Of a stretch of 64,000 bases of DNA, positions 25,862 to 37,101 are shown one piece after another. Made by a program: the position numbers and the translations under genes. How positions within the stretch are numbered: position 1 is the stretch's first letter; each line of letters starts with the position of its first letter. The notes beneath the pieces were generated by a model. That model saw only the letters and a list, made by a program, of their open reading frames with translations, did no database searches and was not told the DNA's origin. The stretch lies in assembly GCA_037176885.1 (NCBI GenBank), contig JAWWNJ010000039.1, positions 1,302,001 to 1,366,000 of the forward strand, read 5' to 3'. This DNA is from Favolaschia claudopus (Eukaryota; Basidiomycota; Agaricomycetes; Agaricales; Mycenaceae).

Positions 25862-27480
25862 CTACACAGACGCAGACCCAAAGAACTCCTTCTCGTTGCC
25901 CTGAGTGAACGTCCCACCGCGCGTCCGGGTCCCGCTGATGGAGGACGACGTAGCGCTGCTGGTGCCGACCTTCGTCCGCTCGCTGTCGTTGATGGAGTGC
26001 CCGAGTCCGACGCGTACGACGATCATGGTGGGGACGATGTTCTGTAGTCGGGGTGTTAGTAGGATAGTAGGAAGAAGAAAAGAGGCGGGAACGAGAGATA
26101 GAAAGAACGAGTAGAAGACGCAGACAATGACAATCCTCAAAGCGTGTTACTATGAGCGCGCTTTCGCAAGCCTTGGCGCAACGGCTATTCGACGCCGTTG
26201 TCAAGAAGGAAAAAAACGGGGGGATGTAACCCGGGGTGACCGTTGCTTTCGCTAATTATCCCAAGAGGGAAAAAAGAACGTTGAAGGCCAGACAAAAGAT
26301 TTCATAACTCACCAACAACATTGCTAAACCTCCACGGAAAACGCGCCATACGGTCGGGGGGACGTCCAAAGAGCGGAGGATCACGTAGATGATGACCCAA
26401 GCGGTGAGGATCGCGCCGGATTCGAGGCTGTGGAGAAGAAAAAAGGGTGGTAAGTTGAGGGAAGGAGATAGCATTCAAATAAGTAGGAGAGGGAGATATT
26501 GAACATACATCATCGCCATGGCGGTGTTATACCTCCTCACGACGTCCGCGTCGAGGCGCCGAATGGAAAGACGGCGGGTGTGGAAGATGCGGCCGGCTGG
26601 GCGGTATGAGCATTGAGTTGAATGATGCTGGGGAGTAGGAAAGACAACGCACCCGTCAGTCCGACCAAGACCATATTTGTGAGGAGGCTGAGCAGGAAGC
26701 CGATGCGGAGGTCGATGGCGGGGCCGTTGGCGCTGGGATAGTCACCTTCGACGGCGGAGATGTAGCTGAGGACTGTAGGAGAGATCAGCATAAATCATAT
26801 ATGAGCATCAGTAAGGGTAGAAAGGCACACACCGGTGCTCAAGAGCAGCATGATGGTCGGTGCAATGATAACATAGAGGTTTTGTCCCCACTGTGCGATA
26901 AGACAAATGAGTTGAATTTGCACTGGGGATGCAAGTTGATAACACGTACGATCAACCAGCATCGATAGATCTAATTTAAGCAAATCAGAAATTGAACAAC
27001 GACTCGGCGGCAAGAGAGACGTACAAGGATACCATCCGTGAACAAATTATTCGTCACGAGCAAAATATCTTCGACGAAATTGTACGCAAGGTTCAGGGAC
27101 GCCACCTCCCTCGCAAGGGGCGATTGTGGAGCGAATTCCCCAGCGACGGCAAGGTAAAAGACGGCATAGGCCTTGCGTGCAGCGAGGACGCGGAAGATGA
27201 GTTGCGTTGTGGCGAAGACAAACATCATTATCGTGGCGAGGAGCAGAACGCGTCCCCCCGCAGCTTGTTTGCGAACGAGAATGGTGCCGGCGAAACAGAC
27301 GAGAACGAGAAGGATGCCATAGAAGAGCATTTCGCTCTAGTATTCGTAGGTGGTTTCATATCTCTTGAATGAACGATTGGTTTGCTAGCAACAAAAACTT
27401 ACGATGACCTCGAAAAGCTCTGCGGAACAAATATCCCAAAAGGCATTGAAAACGGAGGACTGGACGGTGAAGAGTGCCAT
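25862..27480 (-). CDS. Multi-span integral membrane protein, basidiomycete orphan family
   Basis: Eight exons (27480-27403, 27336-27025, 26970-26950, 26890-26833, 26772-26653, 26596-26509, 26427-26313, 26041-25862) give 324 codons. About seven hydrophobic segments are seen: GILLVLVCFAGTIL, VLLLATIMMFVFATT, a segment near NFVEDILLVTNN, NLYVIIAPTIMLLLS, GFLLSLLTNMVLVGL, ILTAWVIIYVIL and a last one ending MIVVRVGLG. They are followed by a hydrophilic Ser/Thr-rich tail. The block NLFTDGIL-IYRCWLIWGQN recurs, to my knowledge, in many uncharacterised mushroom membrane proteins with a receptor-like layout. Exon 3 is only 21 nt (IYRCWLI). The role is unknown; a receptor is possible but not shown. Confidence 0.78.
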
Positions 27481-28159
27481 GGCTGCTACTTGCGCGCGCG
27501 TGAAGGAAAGACAAGAGTCGCAGCCTGCGCGGACTTTCGAAACCAGTCGACGGAGAGAAAGGTGGTGAAAGGTGAAAGCGGACGGAAAGAAAGAAAGGAA
27601 AAGATACGGACGGGGGCCAGACTCCCAGCTAATTAATGTGATTAAGCATAATTACCAGCGCGGCAACGCTCATCAATCTTGTTTCAACGTTGTTCACTTC
27701 CAGCCTCCGCGTCGGGCCCGTGTTCGTATCGGAAGAGTCTGCTCAGATTACGTAGGATCCGCGCAAGATCCACGCGCAATTCCCTGCGGGCAATTGCCGC
27801 TAACCTCGTCTGCGCTAGCAAGCCTTCAACTTGGTCTCCAGTACCATTTATCCTGCCCCAGCTGGGAAACCACTTCGGAATCACGTACGACAGTTCGGGA
27901 ATGCAAGCTGAAGAGATGGCATCTGCTGTTGCTCGGTCCTGACATCCAAATTGCAGCGACTGAATTGGTATCTCCAGATATCTCCTCCGGATTCAGCTCG
28001 CTATAATCTCGGACAATAATACTTCCAAGGCACGCTCTTGTTACAGTGAACGGTGGGTATTCAACTGGCCAGATTGACACGAATAACAACAAAAATTACA
28101 CGGTAAGTATACAGTCCAATTTACCTTCTCATTCCTTCGCTCCACGCGTCCGAGTCGAA
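27481..28159. other. Intergenic
   Basis: Some 680 bp between two minus-strand genes. It must hold the promoter of the membrane-protein gene and the 3' end of the Vip1-like gene. I see no coding region. Confidence 0.45.
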
Positions 28160-29339
28160 TCAAGCAGCAGCAGTCTTCTCCCCTGCCGGCGGCGCAGCAG
28201 CTGCACTGGCCGCCGCCGACGTCTTATGCTCCGCCGAAATCCTCTTCGCCTCCTCATGGATATCCAGCGCCTGCTTCGACGTGGTGGTATAAAACGCGCG
28301 AACCTTCGCGCCCCACTGCGACGACAGTGCCTTGCCATAATACTGGTGGAAGAACTGTTCAGCCGACATTGCCCGTGAGCGGAAGAAGAAAAAGAATATG
28401 AAGAAAGCAGCCAAAGGCTCGCCAACGTACATCCGTCGCACCCTTACTTATCCCCCGCTGCTGGTCTGCGGCCTTGGCCTGCTCGGTGACGGAGGTGACG
28501 GTTTCTGTGACCTTGCCGCTGACGGTCTTTTCGGGACCGAGGGCCTTTTCGCCGATGGTTTTGTCGAGCTGGGTCAAGTAGGAGAGGAAGCGTTTCGAGA
28601 TGCCATTGGAATCTGCGTGCGTATTGAGTAAGGGCCGAACTAGGTGAAAGAATGAATTCGAAAGACATACTGTCAATTTCGATAGCCTTATTGAGGATCT
28701 GGTCGGAGAGAGTGTATCCTCTTGCAAGGTATTCCGCAGCAACTAAAAAGCGGAGTCGTTACTTCTTTAAGCTGCGGATCAGAACCACAGCAAACTCACT
28801 GCCCGCCCTCGGCTTATCCGACTGATCGATGGAGTGGACCGGATCCTCCCCGACGTGTTTCTCGTCTTGGTGGTCCGTTTCAGAGGTGACGGCGATCGTC
28901 GCGCCGTCGAGTGTGCCGCCGTTCAGCTGTCGATCGAAGAAGTAAGTAAGTACTGAGACATTGCATCGGAACGATCGACTAGGCGTCGGAAGAAGAGGAT
29001 AGTACACACCATGAGCGCGGTCTTCGCCGAGGTAGACTTTTCAAAATGAATAATCGCATTGGGATGCGTAAATTCGATCGAGGTGATCCTGCACGAGACA
29101 GTTAGATCGGTCGTCTGCGCTCGACGCGTCGAAGGGAGGGCGTCTTACGTTCCGCAGAAACTAGTGAACAAATGGTGAGATTAAGTGCCAATAAAAACCG
29201 GAAAAAGACAAAACGAACGTGAAGAAGTCGTTGAGCTGGGCTTGAGTGGTTGTGGGTGCGAGGCCCGATACCTATGGCACGATTGAGCCAAAGAAAATAA
29301 AATGAATGGGGGCGGAGGTACGTTTACAGAGTGGGACAT
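28160..29339 (-). CDS. Vip1-like RRM-domain protein
   Basis: An RNA-recognition-motif protein similar to fission yeast Vip1. Eight exons sum to 246 codons. The RRM occupies roughly residues 4-75. RNP2 is represented by VNVSGLAP at the start, and the stretch TFCGTITSIEFTHPNAIIHF contains the RNP1-like strand. The downstream conserved part reads AEYLARGYTLSDQIL, ISKRFLSYLTQLD, then YYGKALSSQWGAKVRAFYTT and KQALDIHEEAKRI. The tail is Ala-rich and basic (GEKTAAA). The coding part of exon 1 is 18 nt, and exon 3 is a 12-nt micro-exon (29160-29149). Without exon 3 the phase fails and the FCG motif is lost. The chosen ATG has a TATA box about 55 bp upstream. Molecular function in basidiomycetes is not established. 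Confidence 0.88.
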
Positions 29340-29390
29340 GGTGAGTATAGTTGGATAAGATGGATGGAGCAGCAGAACAAGCTACTGTTG

Positions 29391-29398
29391 CTTTTATA
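29391..29398 (-). promoter_or_regulatory. TATA box of the Vip1-like gene
   Basis: On the minus strand this reads TATAAAAG, about 52 bp upstream of the Vip1-like ATG at 29339. It is a near-perfect TATA match at a standard distance. Confidence 0.6.
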
Positions 29399-29754
29399 AC
29401 GCTGATGCTGGGGTGATGTCATCCTCCCATTTCGAGGAAGGGTGCCTGTTCCCGGAACTTCCCGCCGAGGCGCAGCCAATTTCACGTGCCTCGCTGCGAC
29501 TCGACTTCCTTTCTGCGTCGTGCGACCATGAACTAGAGCTGGACTGTTTCTTGACAGACAGACTGGCCTTGCCTAGAGCTCTAGCTGTGTCTTTATCTCA
29601 AGTCCCACTGCGTCGACGGCGTTCGTTCTGTATACTCCAGACTCTGGTCATTACACTGGTGTTCGTTTATCATACAAGTCCGTAGTTTCTCTGAAGCCTC
29701 CTACAATGTCCGTAGCCTCAATCACGCTGCTCTGTCAATGCCAACCAACCCTCT

Positions 29755-30506
29755 TCAGTCTATGTTCCGTCCGCACATCAAGAGCAACGCCGAAACGACA
29801 AATACTTCCAGCAATCCTTGTTCAAGCGCTTCAACAGTTATTTCGAACGCGATGGATCCATCCCGACTTTGTGATAGCTTGCCGTAGAATTGTGGGCTAA
29901 TGGGACTCGCGTTGTACAGCTAAATTGAAGGAGTCAAGTCAGAAGCTTGCGTGTATCGGCCAGACATACGCTGATGTGGTGAGCGTCGGGCATCCACTTG
30001 TAATTGATACCTCTGACGGCCATTAGTCGATGGCTATAGTTTGAGTTCATTGTTCAATTTCAATTCGGAAAATCTCAAGAACCAGAAACGTACCTTCTAT
30101 CCGGTGAAAGAGGCAAAAAATGCGCACTCGACGTCTTTGGCACGACACCAGAAATTTCGATCACGGGATGCTTCCGCCACTCGATAATCCCAACAGTCTG
30201 CTGCATGCTGTCTTCAATCATGGAAAACCCATTCGCGGTGGTGTCTGTTGTGACGCGGAAATACGGGCGGGACTGTGGGCCAGAGACAATCGAGTTCAGC
30301 ACCGGCACGTTCCTATTCGTCGACGACGTTTGTAATGGCAAAAATGCGAATGAGATGGTATTGATGTTGGGTGCCTGCGTAGGAAATGGAAGCGCGCCAT
30401 ACGTGAGTCTGCGTCTCCCCGACGAGCTCTGGACAGAATTGGCGTCTCGGGTTCGGCTGCTGCTGGTATTGTTTGACCAGCCTTGGACGAAGGGATTCAT
30501 CGACAT
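29755..30506 (-). CDS. DUF6593-like protein
   Basis: A protein of a basidiomycete family of unknown function. Three exons (30506-30094, 30033-29970, 29919-29755) sum to 214 codons. The N-terminus is Asn/Ser/Arg-rich and begins MSMNPFVQGWSNN. The core shows the family pattern: PYFRVTTDTTANGFSMIED, VGIIEWRKHPVIEISG, the acidic-to-aromatic RGINYKWMPDAHHI, and a C-terminal FEITVEALEQGLLEVFVVS helix. No signal peptide or clear catalytic residues are seen, and the C-terminal hydrophobic stretch is too short for certain membrane insertion. It is divergent from no neighbour: the Vip1-like gene lies about 400 bp downstream on the same strand. I infer the family from the WRKxPxxExSG block, so the name is moderately sure. 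Confidence 0.7.
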
Positions 30507-33500
30507 GTTTGTCTTGGAAGATTGTGGGTTGCCCTTCTCCTCTCTCTCCTGTATGCTTAAATTCTACTTCTTGGGCGGTACAGAAATCATCGACCCAACA
30601 GACACACGGGCTACTCGGCAGGGCTTTGCGCGCGCTGGGGCAGCTTATTGTCCAAAGTTCCCCCACAACATCAAAGAGATAAAAAAAACGAGGACGGCTT
30701 GGGCGATCTCGGAGAATGTCGTCGAGGCTATCCAGGCCCGCTAGGGAAATTATCTAGTCTGGAGAAGACTGTCGGCGAATCCACTCCGCGGTACGCAAGT
30801 AGCACCTACAAGGCCTGCAAATCCGGTGGCAGCTTCTTACATCGCTTTGGGTAGCTAAATTTTGATTGAAACTTCCGACTCGAGAGTCATGGATCTGTCA
30901 ACCCAGCTTGATGAAGTTTTGCGAGAGGCGAAGGCGGGAGAGGGGTTCACTGAATAGAGTGGCGGTGTCCGCAGGCGGTCATTATTTCGGCGTCACCTTT
31001 GTGGACGATACTAACTATTTTCGGTCCTTCCTGTGTCTCTTGAATGCTGATGAATTGGAGGCTGCACCTGTGTGAGCTAGAAGAACTTCTCTCACCAACA
31101 CAGATTATGACTCATGAATATTAAGGCTGTGGGGATTGGCCCTACAATAATTGATCGTTCTTTCGCCTCTAGCACACTCGCCGTGGCGTCTGAAGTCGTT
31201 TGTGAAGAAACACAGGGAATGGCAAGCGGTCACTGCGACATTTTCAAGCGCGAGGAAAACTCGGTTTGCAAGAAAAATCGTCAGAGCGTCTTGAATGCCG
31301 CCATCAGCACAGGAAGGCGCGGACGATCAGCTTCAAACGGATGTAATATTACTTACACGATTTGATGCAGGGTAGACAATGGCAGCCTGTGTTAACGTTG
31401 TAGCTCTTGCCTTTGGACTGCAGGGCGGCTTTCAAGTTCAAGCGCCTACTTAAACAGGCAGTGCGCCGATTTGGCCCTTTTCCGTCGACTAGGCCCTGCG
31501 TGAACGTATTATGATTCATTTCATGCAGTACATAGAACAGGTCAGTTGATTTCTGACGTCGCTCCTCCGCCGACTCTTCATTAAGGTTGGATCGACACAA
31601 GTCAGTCGATTCCCACGGTTGATTCAGTATGGATTCCCACGGTTGAACGTCGTTCAAAGTGTGACCAGTGTGACTCAGCTTTCTTCTCTTCACCACCAAC
31701 CAGAAGTTTGAATGGCGAAACTCTCTACTTACTCTGACATTCGAGTCCGGCTTGCGTTGCTACTACAGACCTCAGCCACAAACTCGGACGATGTAACTTC
31801 ATTTCCCTCCGTTCACTCCAAGCTCCGAGTCGCACTTCGCCGAATGGCAGCCTTGAACTCTCTCTGTGCAGGTGTACAGTCTATGAATCGGCTGAGTCGA
31901 TCTTCTATGCACACGCCTGGCGGGTCTTTGTACAGAAGCAGCGAGAAAACCGGGTTGGCCGCCGAAAATCGACACTGCCCGGCGCCAGCGCGCGCATCAT
32001 CCCGAGATCGCCTGAGCATTCTGTTGCCCATTGACATTTATGTGTCAGTCGGAAAAACACGGTTTTGCTTGGAACGGATTGAACTCTTGGAGCCTTGAGA
32101 CGTCTTGCAACCGGTTGGCGGGGTGGATTATAAGCCGCTTCAAGTTGTTCAAATCGCTTTGTAGTGACTTGCTCAGTTAAGACCTAGCACAATATGAAGC
32201 TCCAAGCATGCTAAGTACATCCTGAGATCACACTTACCTCCCCTGAATTCCGAGCCATCCATACTCTTCGTCCCCAGGCCCCAGTCGCGCAAAAAAGTAC
32301 TGTAGCTCAACTAGGGCCGACCCTCAAGCATTACGGCAGGATGACACCTCACAAAGGTGCTGCGGAGCGTCAAACACAACCACCACTCCTCTCCTCCCAC
32401 CACGATGTCCCTTTAGTTACTTCCTCTTCACCCGCAAGATTCCCCTCGTTGTAGACTCGGCCACTGGCCGCCGCATCTTAGCAATATCCCCTCTCAATTA
32501 CTCGGACCGCAAGGAAACTCCAGCGCGTCAGGGACCGGGATCGACTCTGCAATGTGAAGACTACGCGGGATTGTATGTGCGGTGTCGAGCTCAGTAGAGA
32601 AAGTGGCTGTTGAGAAGATCGTCTTAGTACATCAGGTAAGTGAAGTCGGGCGGTGTTTCCTTCGCCTTGCGTTTCCGCGCGTCATATCTACGCATTTAGA
32701 TTGGGCTGCATCTGGTGAGTGACTTAGGCATGTAATGTTACCCTCTCTTACTTGCGATAGGTGTAGCATCCCAACATGTGAACGTGGTAAGTTGCTCAAG
32801 CGTTATCTCAGAACCTTCTGCTCACCTGTTGTCTCGCAGAGTGGTTTGTCATTGAGCGACTGAATTTGCCGAGAGGGACGGTACGGTACGGTAAATAATA
32901 TCTTAATGTGTCGATTGCATAGAGGTAATATAAATGTTCGTTCAAATGTTTTTGTTGTGAGGACAGGGTGCGCAATATGTGCCCACAGGTACTGGTTTCG
33001 GGCGGGTGAGGTGGATTGCGACCTTGCGGCGGCTTGAAATACCGTAATCCGTGGATTAGAAGCCGTCGGGTGGATTGGGAGACTCCATAATCCCGAAACT
33101 ATGCGTCATAAGCCACGCTCCGCTTACGACCTTGTAGTGGGACCCAGCCCAAGCCGCCACAAGCAAAATCAGATTTTTCCGACCAAATTGCACATCCCCG
33201 CGTCAATCACATCCATACACACCCGGCAAAAACTATCTTGTCAGCTCCTTGGATGAAGCCGGAACGCCCCAAGGGAAAACGCACCAAGACGCAAAACTGA
33301 AATACTTGTAATCACATCATCGTTGGAGGCTCAGGCGCACTGCTTCAAACTTGGGAGTCTGGCTGACGGCGTCCGTTCAGCATTGTTCATAGCTCTGAGG
33401 TCGTAAAAGGTAAGCTTTAAGACGCTATATGCTACCCCTCTCTGCATCCATCATTTTTACAGATGTTCAGTGGGGTGCACCCAACCTGCGGATGTAATCA

Positions 33501-33916
33501 AGGTGCAACCAGAACAGGAGATGTAACTGACCTTGAGATGGAAGCAGATGAAGTCGCTGCCCAAGAAGTAAGTCGTTTTCAAGAACTCTGTAACATAAGA
33601 TTAATATTGCGCAGTACTATATGTCGCCCATAGATTTGTGCTGGCGTTGTACTATGTTATTCAAAACATATGCCAGGTGCACTTCGAATGACGCTGTGAG
33701 CCTGAGGTATTCCGGAATCGGCTTCTAGCAAGAAGTACACTCAACATCCATATCTGAATCAAAAAGATGATCATCTCCCGTCTGCCGCCTTATAGCCAAA
33801 TCAAGAAGATGATCACCGCCCATCGTATCTCCTATGGATGCATTTTTGAATCAAAGGTAAAGGTTAAAAGAGCGCAGGAAATTGGCGGAAAGAACATCTC
33901 TTCATCCGTTATTGCC
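30507..33916. other. Intergenic, 3.4 kb without supported gene
   Basis: Open frames of 60-130 codons occur on both strands (for example 31712-32098 +, 31813-32037 -), but none shows family motifs or clean intron signals. It lies between divergent genes (DUF6593-like and the second membrane protein) and so holds both promoters. The only structured element I noticed is a short direct repeat near 31.6 kb. Confidence 0.45.
31608..31646. repeat. 15-bp direct repeat GATTCCCACGGTTGA
   Basis: Two exact copies (31608-31622 and 31632-31646) spaced 24 bp apart. A related TTTCCCACGGTTGAAC occurs near 58.06 kb. Too short to identify; it may be part of a dispersed repeat. Confidence 0.6.
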
Positions 33917-35217
33917 ATGTCTGAGGGTGCTGCCAGCTTTGTCCCCCCACCTCCTCCCCAAGGCCTCAACTACCTGGCGGCGATTCAGCCGGCACTAACC
34001 ACAGTCATGATAGGCACTGTATGGAGCTCAATGCTCATCCCGCTCCTCGTTCTTCTCCTTCTTTTTTCCAACTCTCAAATGCGTCGCAAACCGCTTTTCA
34101 TATTGAACTTGGTCGCCGTTCTGACTGGCATTGTTCTCGGAATCGTGAATGGCTATATGGGGGTATTTCGCTTCATTCTTCGAAATCGGGTACATTGAAG
34201 CTCATGAATGTATGAATAACAGATTACTACGATCCTGTCCCCCCTCACCGTCCTTCCAAAATCGTCTATGACGGGTTTCACTTCGCTTATCCTCTATCTT
34301 CCCGTCTACATGGACACCATCCTGATTTTCCGCCTCTTTCTTGTTTATCCACCACGCACAATTTCCTGGCCGCGGAGACTTGTTGTCTTTGGACCGCCGA
34401 TCCTTTTTAAATTGATCAGGGTCTCAATTCTGCTCGTATACCTGGTAAAACGGACAAGGCTGGTGCAGGGCCACGACAACGCATTACAGGCCGGAGACGC
34501 ACTGGCGGGATCTCATCCTTACACAGAGATCGAATTTTTCTTTCAAGTGGTTGACAATTGGTACGCTGATATTAGTTCGACGATTCACTGCCAGTAACGC
34601 TTAGTTCTTCACAGCTACGCTTCTGTGCTCTTCCTGCTTCGTGTTCATCAGGGTAGAGTTTTGGCTAGTCACGGCAACTCTATGGGACTCTCAAGCAAAA
34701 GCAGTGAGCTCCATCCATTCTTTTGGTTTGGGCGCAGAATGAACATGTAATCTTCAATTCTTCCAGGTTCGCATGCCTCGAAATTGCGAAGCTTGTTCTT
34801 CATTGCGCTTGGAAACTTTGTGTTTCCGTGTATGTTGAGTCTCGTCCAGGTCATCTACATCTTCCGTCAGCCAAAGTCTCTCGATAGCAGTATGGTTCCC
34901 TCCTTTCGTTTGTTACGCTTGTGTTCAAAACCTTCACAGTATATGTTTTGCTGTCCAACTGTTATGTCGAGATCATCGGCGTACTTATGGCAACAATATG
35001 GGTCGCAGGTGGCCAGTGGTCCGAAAGCACCTCATCTGGTCCCACTGGCAATCCGACTAAAATTTCCACCATCCGATATGGACAGGGTACGCAGATACAT
35101 ATTGGACGCTCTGTGGTGCAAGAAACAATCACCGGCGACCAAGCTCTTGAATTGGATGGTTTCCAAGCTGCTCACGGGAAGGAAGGTTCATCGGAACATG
35201 ATGGATCACTGAATTGA
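33917..35217 (+). CDS. Seven-helix membrane protein, receptor-like, unknown role
   Basis: Five exons (33917-34162, 34223-34560, 34615-34703, 34767-34889, 34940-35217) sum to 358 codons. Hydrophobic segments appear at IGTVWSSMLIPLLVLLLLF, LFILNLVAVLTGIVLGI, LILYLPVYMDTILIFRLFLV, PPILFKLIRVSILLVYLV, YASVLFLLRV, FFIALGNFVFPCMLSLVQV and IYVLLSNCYVEIIGVL, about seven in total. They are followed by a hydrophilic tail of about 70 residues. The ATG is placed at the MSEGAASFVPPPP start because the sequence before it is not conserved-looking; an upstream in-frame ATG exists at 33767. The layout resembles fungal seven-helix receptor-like proteins, but I see no motif tying it to a named class such as Ste3. 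Function unknown. Confidence 0.75.
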
Positions 35218-35545
35218 GTCCTCGAAATGATATATTTCCTCCCTTGTTTCGCCAAAAACTTCACACCGTTAAATCTTCGACCTATGTACTTCTTTCTACA
35301 CTGTAAACTCATAATTATATCAGCGTTGAAACGTTGAACATATACATCCAAATTTGGCTGACGGCGTCGCTGGACCCGTGTACTATGTTGCAGATCTTGG
35401 CTTTATTTGAACCGACCGCGTTCAGGATCAGAGATGCTGCAATATTAGGTTGGATCAATCTGAGGCGACTGTTTTGAGTAGAGAGGCTTGTATGATTTTA
35501 CACTACGTCTATGATACAATACTTGTACGAGAGGTGCTTGGGATT

Positions 35546-36896
35546 TTATAACAAAACCGACATGCGATTATCCAAACTCATTTGAGCGATTCGTCGAACA
35601 GCATCCTCCGACAAACCGAGGCCAAGAGGAGCGGGAGCCAGAAGCAGAGCATATTCTGCCAGAAGAGACGTCTGGAATGGAAGTGCGTCGTCCGTCTATC
35701 AATCAATGCCGATCAGCACTGGAAACGATGAATGCAAGTTCGAACGAACACGCACGCAAATTGAGATGGGATGATCCTGTGCGAGATAATATTGGATGTG
35801 ATGCTGTTCGAGAGTGGAGACTGTTTTGCAACTGAGGTAGAGCCGCGTTAGATTTTTTGTGGGCTCGAACAGATGGTTTGCTTACAGCAGGTTTGAGGTT
35901 AGACATAATTCGATGCAAGTTTTATTTCTAAGAACGAGGGCTTTGGCTTCGTCATCCAAGAAGGTTGCATGACCGAGTCGGTTTGGTTGGAATTGAAGTA
36001 GCCGGAGGGTGTCTGCGGAAGTGTTCTCTGTCGTCTGTGAGATGCATTAGTTCAACGGTGTTGAAACCAATGTGAATGGCAAACCTCGGCAATATGAAGA
36101 GTCACCCCCAGCCCATCCTCCTGCGCGTCTGAAAAGTATTTCGCAAACTTATCCATGTCACCCGCCTATAAACTGTCAAGGATGCGTAAGGAATGCAACG
36201 GTTTATGCCTACAATCGGATCGCCACATATATCAATTCCCACAATTCTCCTCCCTTTTTTCTTCAGCGACCGAGCGATGCCGACACATTCTTCGACCTCC
36301 TGCTCGCTCATCGTCCGAAACACACTTACAATGAGAGCAGCCTTGTCTTCGGGGTACCGTTCAACCTCGGCTGCTACTGTTTCGACGTACTCCTCCCGAG
36401 TCATTTCGGGAGTCGCCCGTGGTGTACTCCTGAGCTCTAGATATGTACACTGCGGAGCATCGCCGTCTAGAAACGAGCTCAGGACGCCCCTGGCTGCGCG
36501 AGCCAATGCCGCAGGGGTGGAAGTGAGCGCATATATGGCCGGGAAAAGCCCAAAGAAGTCGTTCAAGTCTTTGAGCTCGAGGTTCTCCAATTTCTTGAGG
36601 CCTTCTTGAATGTTTGAAGATACCGTTGAGGTCAATGCTTTGTGCTCCCGAGCTAGTTCAAGGAGCACGGGGACGGGAATTGAACCATTCAGATGCGCGT
36701 GAAGCTCCGCCTTTGGAAGTTTTTGAATAAAAGAGACTTGCGAAGGGGTGAGGGATTGTAATGCCTCGGCTGGGATGCCAGCAACAGAGACTTGAGAATA
36801 AAGACGTTTGTTGAGTGTCAACCTCCGCAAAGATTGAGATGCAGAGAGCGTACGGCGTAGCGCAGACAATGGCTGCCTCAGATTTGCCGTAGACAT
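35546..36896 (-). CDS. Adenosine deaminase-like protein (ADAL / N6-methyl-AMP deaminase type)
   Basis: A zinc deaminase of purine metabolism. Known ADAL proteins deaminate N6-methyl-AMP to IMP. Five exons sum to 380 codons. Zinc and catalytic motifs are all present: KAELHAHLNGSIP (HxH), GVTLHIAETTENT (His plus Glu), NRLGHATFL (His) and the aspartate pair in SICTDDALPF. About 40 residues precede the domain (MSTANLRQPLSALRRTLSAS onward). They contain many Arg, Ser and Leu and no acidic residue, which looks like a mitochondrial presequence and is longer than usual for this family. The gene is divergently paired with the Sec14-like gene, with only 205 bp between start codons. Intact and confident. 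Confidence 0.92.
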
Positions 36897-37101
36897 GGAA
36901 AAGGAAGGAAGACAAGACGAATACTATAGACCGCAATCGAGTCATGCAATAATGCGTGCGGACCGGGACATCGGGGTTCAGGTTGAAAAGTCTCTTCGGA
37001 CGTTTCGGAGCAATTGGAGCACATGGCGCACTGATCTTACCGTGTGCCGCGATGAGCGGCTACCATCCTTGCTTTCGCTCAACTGCGAAGCATCCAAGAA
37101 C
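36897..37101. promoter_or_regulatory. Short bidirectional promoter (ADAL / Sec14-like)
   Basis: Only 205 bp separate the two divergent start codons, so both promoters must share or overlap this space. No TATA box is obvious. Co-regulation is possible but unproven. Confidence 0.55.
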
